Shown: positions 61,382-64,000 of the stretch, in pieces
Position numbering within the stretch: position 1 is the first letter of the stretch
Layout: the number at the start of each line of letters is the position of its first letter
Source of the DNA: Aquipuribacter sp. SD81
Lineage (GTDB): Bacteria; Actinomycetota; Actinomycetes; Actinomycetales; JBBAYJ01
Assembly (NCBI RefSeq): GCF_037153975.1
Contig: NZ_JBBAYJ010000008.1
Location: forward strand, 1 to 64,000
Length of the DNA: 64,000 nucleotides
Reading direction: 5' to 3'
Translations under genes and position numbers: made by a program
The notes under the pieces: model-generated
What the model was told of the DNA's origin: nothing
Database searches by the model: none
The model's input: only the letters and a program-made list of their open reading frames with translations

Positions 61382-62038
61382 TCAGTCCAGCTCGGTGGGC
61401 AGCGACGGGTCACGGTGGTGCGCGAGGCAGCGGCGCAGCTCGTGCTCGTCGACGCGGCCGAGCGACAGCGGGGGCAGCCCGTCGAGGTCGAACCATCCGG
61501 TCTCGAGCGTCTCCAGGGCGTCGGGCTCGCCGAGCGCGCGTACCTCGCACAGGAAGAACAGCTTGACGACCGCGACGGGCAGCGGCGGCACGTGCCCGCG
61601 CGCGTCCCGGTCCCAGCAGCCGACGAGCTTCGTGACGACGACGTCGGCGCCGGCCTCCTCGCGGACCTCGCGGACGACCGCACCGGTCGGCGTGTCCCCC
61701 GGGTCGGCCCAGCCGCCGGGCAGCGACCACAGGCCGTCGACGCGCTCGCGCATGAGGAGCACCCGCTCGCGCTCGTCGAAGCACGCGCCGCGCACGTCGA
61801 CCTTGGGGGTCGCGTAGCCGCTGTCGCGGCCCAGCTCGACGGCCAGCTCCGTCCCGTCCCGGCCCGAGACGGCGGCGAGCAGCTCGACGGCGAGACCGGA
61901 GATCGCGGTGTACCGCTCGGTCTCGTAGTCGTTGCCGGCGAACGTGAGCCCGTCCTGCGCGAGCGCGGCGAGCCGGACGGCCGCCCGTCGCACGCGCTCG
62001 CCCGCCGGCAGCGCGGTGTCCCCGGTCCCGCCGCTCAC
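61382..62038 (-). CDS. NUDIX hydrolase
   Basis: A 218-residue NUDIX-family protein. An N-terminal helical domain (about 10-70; YETERYTAISGLAVELLAAV) precedes the NUDIX fold. The box reads GGWADPGDTPTGAVVREVRE followed by EAG: the core REVREEAG is complete, while the first Glu of GX5E is Asp. The substrate is unknown; N-terminally extended NUDIX proteins often act on ADP-ribose or NAD-like compounds. GTG start overlaps the PBP stop by 4 bp, so it is co-translated with it. Confidence 0.87.
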   Translation of the reverse strand: MSGGTGDTALPAGERVRRAAVRLAALAQDGLTFAGNDYETERYTAISGLAVELLAAVSGRDGTELAVELGRDSGYATPKVDVRGACFDERERVLLMRERVDGLWSLPGGWADPGDTPTGAVVREVREEAGADVVVTKLVGCWDRDARGHVPPLPVAVVKLFFLCEVRALGEPDALETLETGWFDLDGLPPLSLGRVDEHELRRCLAHHRDPSLPTELD

Positions 62039-64000
62039 TGCAGCAGCCGCAGGAAGGTCTCGGCGACGGGGACGGCGACCCGCGACCCGCTGCCGCCGTC
62101 CTCCACGAGGACCGCGAAGGCGAGGTCGCCCTGGAAGCCGACCACCCACGCGTGGGTGCGCGGCGGCTGCTCGGTGCCGTACTCCGCCGTGCCGGTCTTG
62201 GCGTGGACCGGCTCACCGGGCACGTCGGCGAGCGCCGAGGCGCTGCCGTCCGTCACGACGGCGCGCATGAGGTCCCGGACCGTCGCGAGCCGCTCGGGCT
62301 CCGCCTGCGCCACCTCGGCCGCTGCCGGGGCGGGGTCGAGGACGAGCCGCGGCTGGCGCCACTCGCCGCCCGCGACCGTCGCGGCGACCTGCGCCATGAC
62401 GAGCGGGCTCGCGAGGACACGGCCCTGCCCGATGCTCGCCGCCGCCCTCTCGACGTCGCTGTCGGCGACGGGGACCGAGCCCGTGGCGGTCGGCACCCCC
62501 ACGTCCCACGTCCCGCCGATGCCGAACGCGTCCGCCGCCTCGGTGAGCGCGCCGGCCTCGAGGTCCTGCGCGAGACCGACGAACGCGGTGTTGCACGAGC
62601 GGGCGAAGTCCGTCGAGAACGGCACGTCGCCGAGCTCGGAGTCTTCGACGTTGCCGAACGCCCGGCCGTCGACGGTCGCCGTCCGGGGGCAGGGGACCGT
62701 CTGCGCGGGGTCCAGTCCGGCGCGCAGGAACGCGAGCGTGCTGACGGTCTTGAACGTCGAGCCCGGCGGGTAGGTGCCGGTGAGGGCGCGGTCGGTGCCG
62801 GTCACGGGGGTGTTGGCGACCGCGACGACGTCGCCGGTCGGGACGTCGATCGCGACGACCGCGACGTTGCCGTTGCCCTCGGCGGCGCTCGCGGCGGCCT
62901 GGTCGGCCGCGACCTGCACGTCCTCGTCGAGCCCGAGGGTCACGTCCTCGCCCGCGGTCGGCTCGACGGTGAACAGGCCGGTGGTCTGCTCCCCGGACAC
63001 GGCCACGACCGTGAAGCCCGCCGAACCGGCCAGGCGCTCGTCGTACTGCCGCAGCAGCCCGGACAGACCCGTGGTGTCGCCGGGCCGGATGCGTCCGCCG
63101 GAGGCCTCGACGAGCTCGGCCGTGGCCGGTCCCACCCGTCCGAGCGTGGCGCGGGCGAAGGCCCGCGTCGGGGCGAGCGGCTGCTGCCCCTCGCGGAAGA
63201 CGACCCCGGTCTGGGCGCGCACGACGTCCCGCACCGGCTCGTAGTCCTCGCGGCGGAGCGTGATGACGGGCACGAACTCGTCCGGTCCGGCCGCCCGCAC
63301 GCGCTCGGCGAGACCGGCGCCGTCGATGTCGAGCACCCTCGCAAAGGTGCTGGTCAGCCCGTCTAGGTCCTCGACGCGCGACGGCTGCACGCCGATCTCC
63401 ACGACGTTCCGCGGCTCGACGACCGGCTCGCCGTCGCGGCCGAGCACGTCGCCGCGCTCGGCGACCTCCCGCTGGGCGTCGAGCAGGCCGCCGTCGGCGA
63501 GGTCGGGGTGCACCGTCCGGGTCGTCACCTCGGCCTCCCAGGTGCCGCCGTCGGTGTCGAAGGTCCCGAGCAGCCCGCCTCGCGCGTCCTCGGTGGCGCG
63601 GGCGGCCTCGACGGAGACGTCGTAGGTCCAGCCGTCGGGGCCCAAGGGCCACGTCACGGTCAGCACCCCGGTGGCCGTGTCGCCGTCGCGCTCCACCGGG
63701 CCGAGGGCGACGCTCCGGGGCCACACCGGCGTGAGCTCGGCGTCGCCCTCGCCCGGGACGGGCTCACCGACGAGGTCGGCGGGCGCGAGGCCGGACAGCC
63801 CGTCGGTGATGGCGGCGTAGGGCACGTCGGCGGGGAACGCGCCGAGGTCCCGAGCGCCCCAGCGCTCCACGACGTCGGCGAGCGCCTGCCGCGCCGCCGC
63901 GTCGGCGGCGGCCTCGCGCTCGCGCGGCACGACGACCGTCGCGTACGCCGCGACACCGCCCACCCCGAGCACGACGACGACGCCGAGCACCCACCACAGC
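62035..64000 (-). CDS. Class B penicillin-binding protein, MecA-like (5' end beyond window)
   Basis: At least 655 residues of a membrane-anchored DD-transpeptidase that crosslinks peptidoglycan; the true start is at or beyond the window edge (GTG at 63990 is in frame but the hydrophobic anchor continues upstream). An N-terminal anchor (VVVVLGVGGVAAYATVVV) is followed by an NTF2-like MecA_N domain (about 20-135), the PBP dimerisation region and the transpeptidase domain. Active-site motifs are SxxK in GSTFK, SxN in SCN and KTG in AKTGTAEYG. MecA-type N-domains occur in intrinsic actinobacterial PBPs and do not by themselves mean acquired resistance. Confidence 0.9.
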   Translation of the reverse strand, partial: LWWVLGVVVVLGVGGVAAYATVVVPREREAAADAAARQALADVVERWGARDLGAFPADVPYAAITDGLSGLAPADLVGEPVPGEGDAELTPVWPRSVALGPVERDGDTATGVLTVTWPLGPDGWTYDVSVEAARATEDARGGLLGTFDTDGGTWEAEVTTRTVHPDLADGGLLDAQREVAERGDVLGRDGEPVVEPRNVVEIGVQPSRVEDLDGLTSTFARVLDIDGAGLAERVRAAGPDEFVPVITLRREDYEPVRDVVRAQTGVVFREGQQPLAPTRAFARATLGRVGPATAELVEASGGRIRPGDTTGLSGLLRQYDERLAGSAGFTVVAVSGEQTTGLFTVEPTAGEDVTLGLDEDVQVAADQAAASAAEGNGNVAVVAIDVPTGDVVAVANTPVTGTDRALTGTYPPGSTFKTVSTLAFLRAGLDPAQTVPCPRTATVDGRAFGNVEDSELGDVPFSTDFARSCNTAFVGLAQDLEAGALTEAADAFGIGGTWDVGVPTATGSVPVADSDVERAAASIGQGRVLASPLVMAQVAATVAGGEWRQPRLVLDPAPAAAEVAQAEPERLATVRDLMRAVVTDGSASALADVPGEPVHAKTGTAEYGTEQPPRTHAWVVGFQGDLAFAVLVEDGGSGSRVAVPVAETFLRLLQ

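Noticed and set aside
62035-64000. Acquired beta-lactam resistance gene
   Set aside because: MecA-like N-terminal domains are common in native actinobacterial PBPs; no mobile-element context or regulator is present.

Overview
The window is uniformly very GC-rich, densely coded DNA with many GTG starts, 4-bp stop/start overlaps, strong G+C hairpins, LCP/PBP wall genes and multi-modular secreted glycosidases. That points to an actinobacterium, most likely of the order Micrococcales (Cellulomonas-like lifestyle). This is inference from gene content, since no rRNA or marker gene is present.

Layout. (1) 0.1-14.9 kb is a plant-glycan locus: two LacI regulators, a 1402-residue secreted LamG/Ig/GH-A/CBM/FAS1 enzyme, a sugar ABC importer (binding lipoprotein and two permeases), a GH127 beta-L-arabinofuranosidase and a GH31 alpha-glycosidase. 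Four near-identical palindromic operators lie between the secreted enzyme and the second LacI gene. (2) 15.2-23.1 kb is a ~7.9-kb accessory segment bounded by two related direct repeats. The left one carries the 3' half of a tRNA-Ser. Inside are an alpha/beta hydrolase that has lost its nucleophile, a divergent TetR gene, two AraC genes and a four-gene overlapping operon (three hydrolases and an MBL-fold protein). (3) 23.2-29.8 kb is a mixed and partly decayed stretch: a hypothetical protein, a hydrolase, a secreted amidase, a twice-frameshifted SnoaL-like pseudogene, a PNPOx-like protein, and a tetR/nmrA pair that lost both 5' ends in one apparent deletion.

(4) 29.8-43.8 kb is the most interesting region. 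It holds a cupin, a NarL-type two-component system, an MFS/cyclic-nucleotide-binding/patatin fusion, a large adenylyl-cyclase-like protein built like mammalian soluble adenylyl cyclase (two cyclase domains, NTPase, TPR), a secreted protein, an MBL-fold hydrolase of a type that could be a phosphodiesterase, and a second MFS/cNMP-binding fusion. An 18-bp palindrome occurs both upstream of the kinase and upstream of the first fusion gene, suggesting that the response regulator links them. (5) 43.8-51.5 kb is a surface-polysaccharide operon of four genes joined by 4-bp overlaps (two are glycosyltransferase fusions, one is WcbI-like) with a divergent GT2 gene. (6) 51.5-57.2 kb has a MerR/GyrI regulator, a SnoaL-like protein, a secreted GH43 enzyme with a LacI-type operator, an LCP wall-polymer ligase and tRNA-Ser(GCT). 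(7) 57.3-61.4 kb is a CopC / membrane protein / CopD / cupredoxin lipoprotein set, preceded by a 31-bp tandem repeat array. (8) 61.4-64.0 kb has a NUDIX hydrolase overlapping a MecA-like class B PBP that runs off the right edge.

Most start codons are chosen by ribosome binding site and overlap logic. All functions are read from motifs and remembered family architecture; no search was run.
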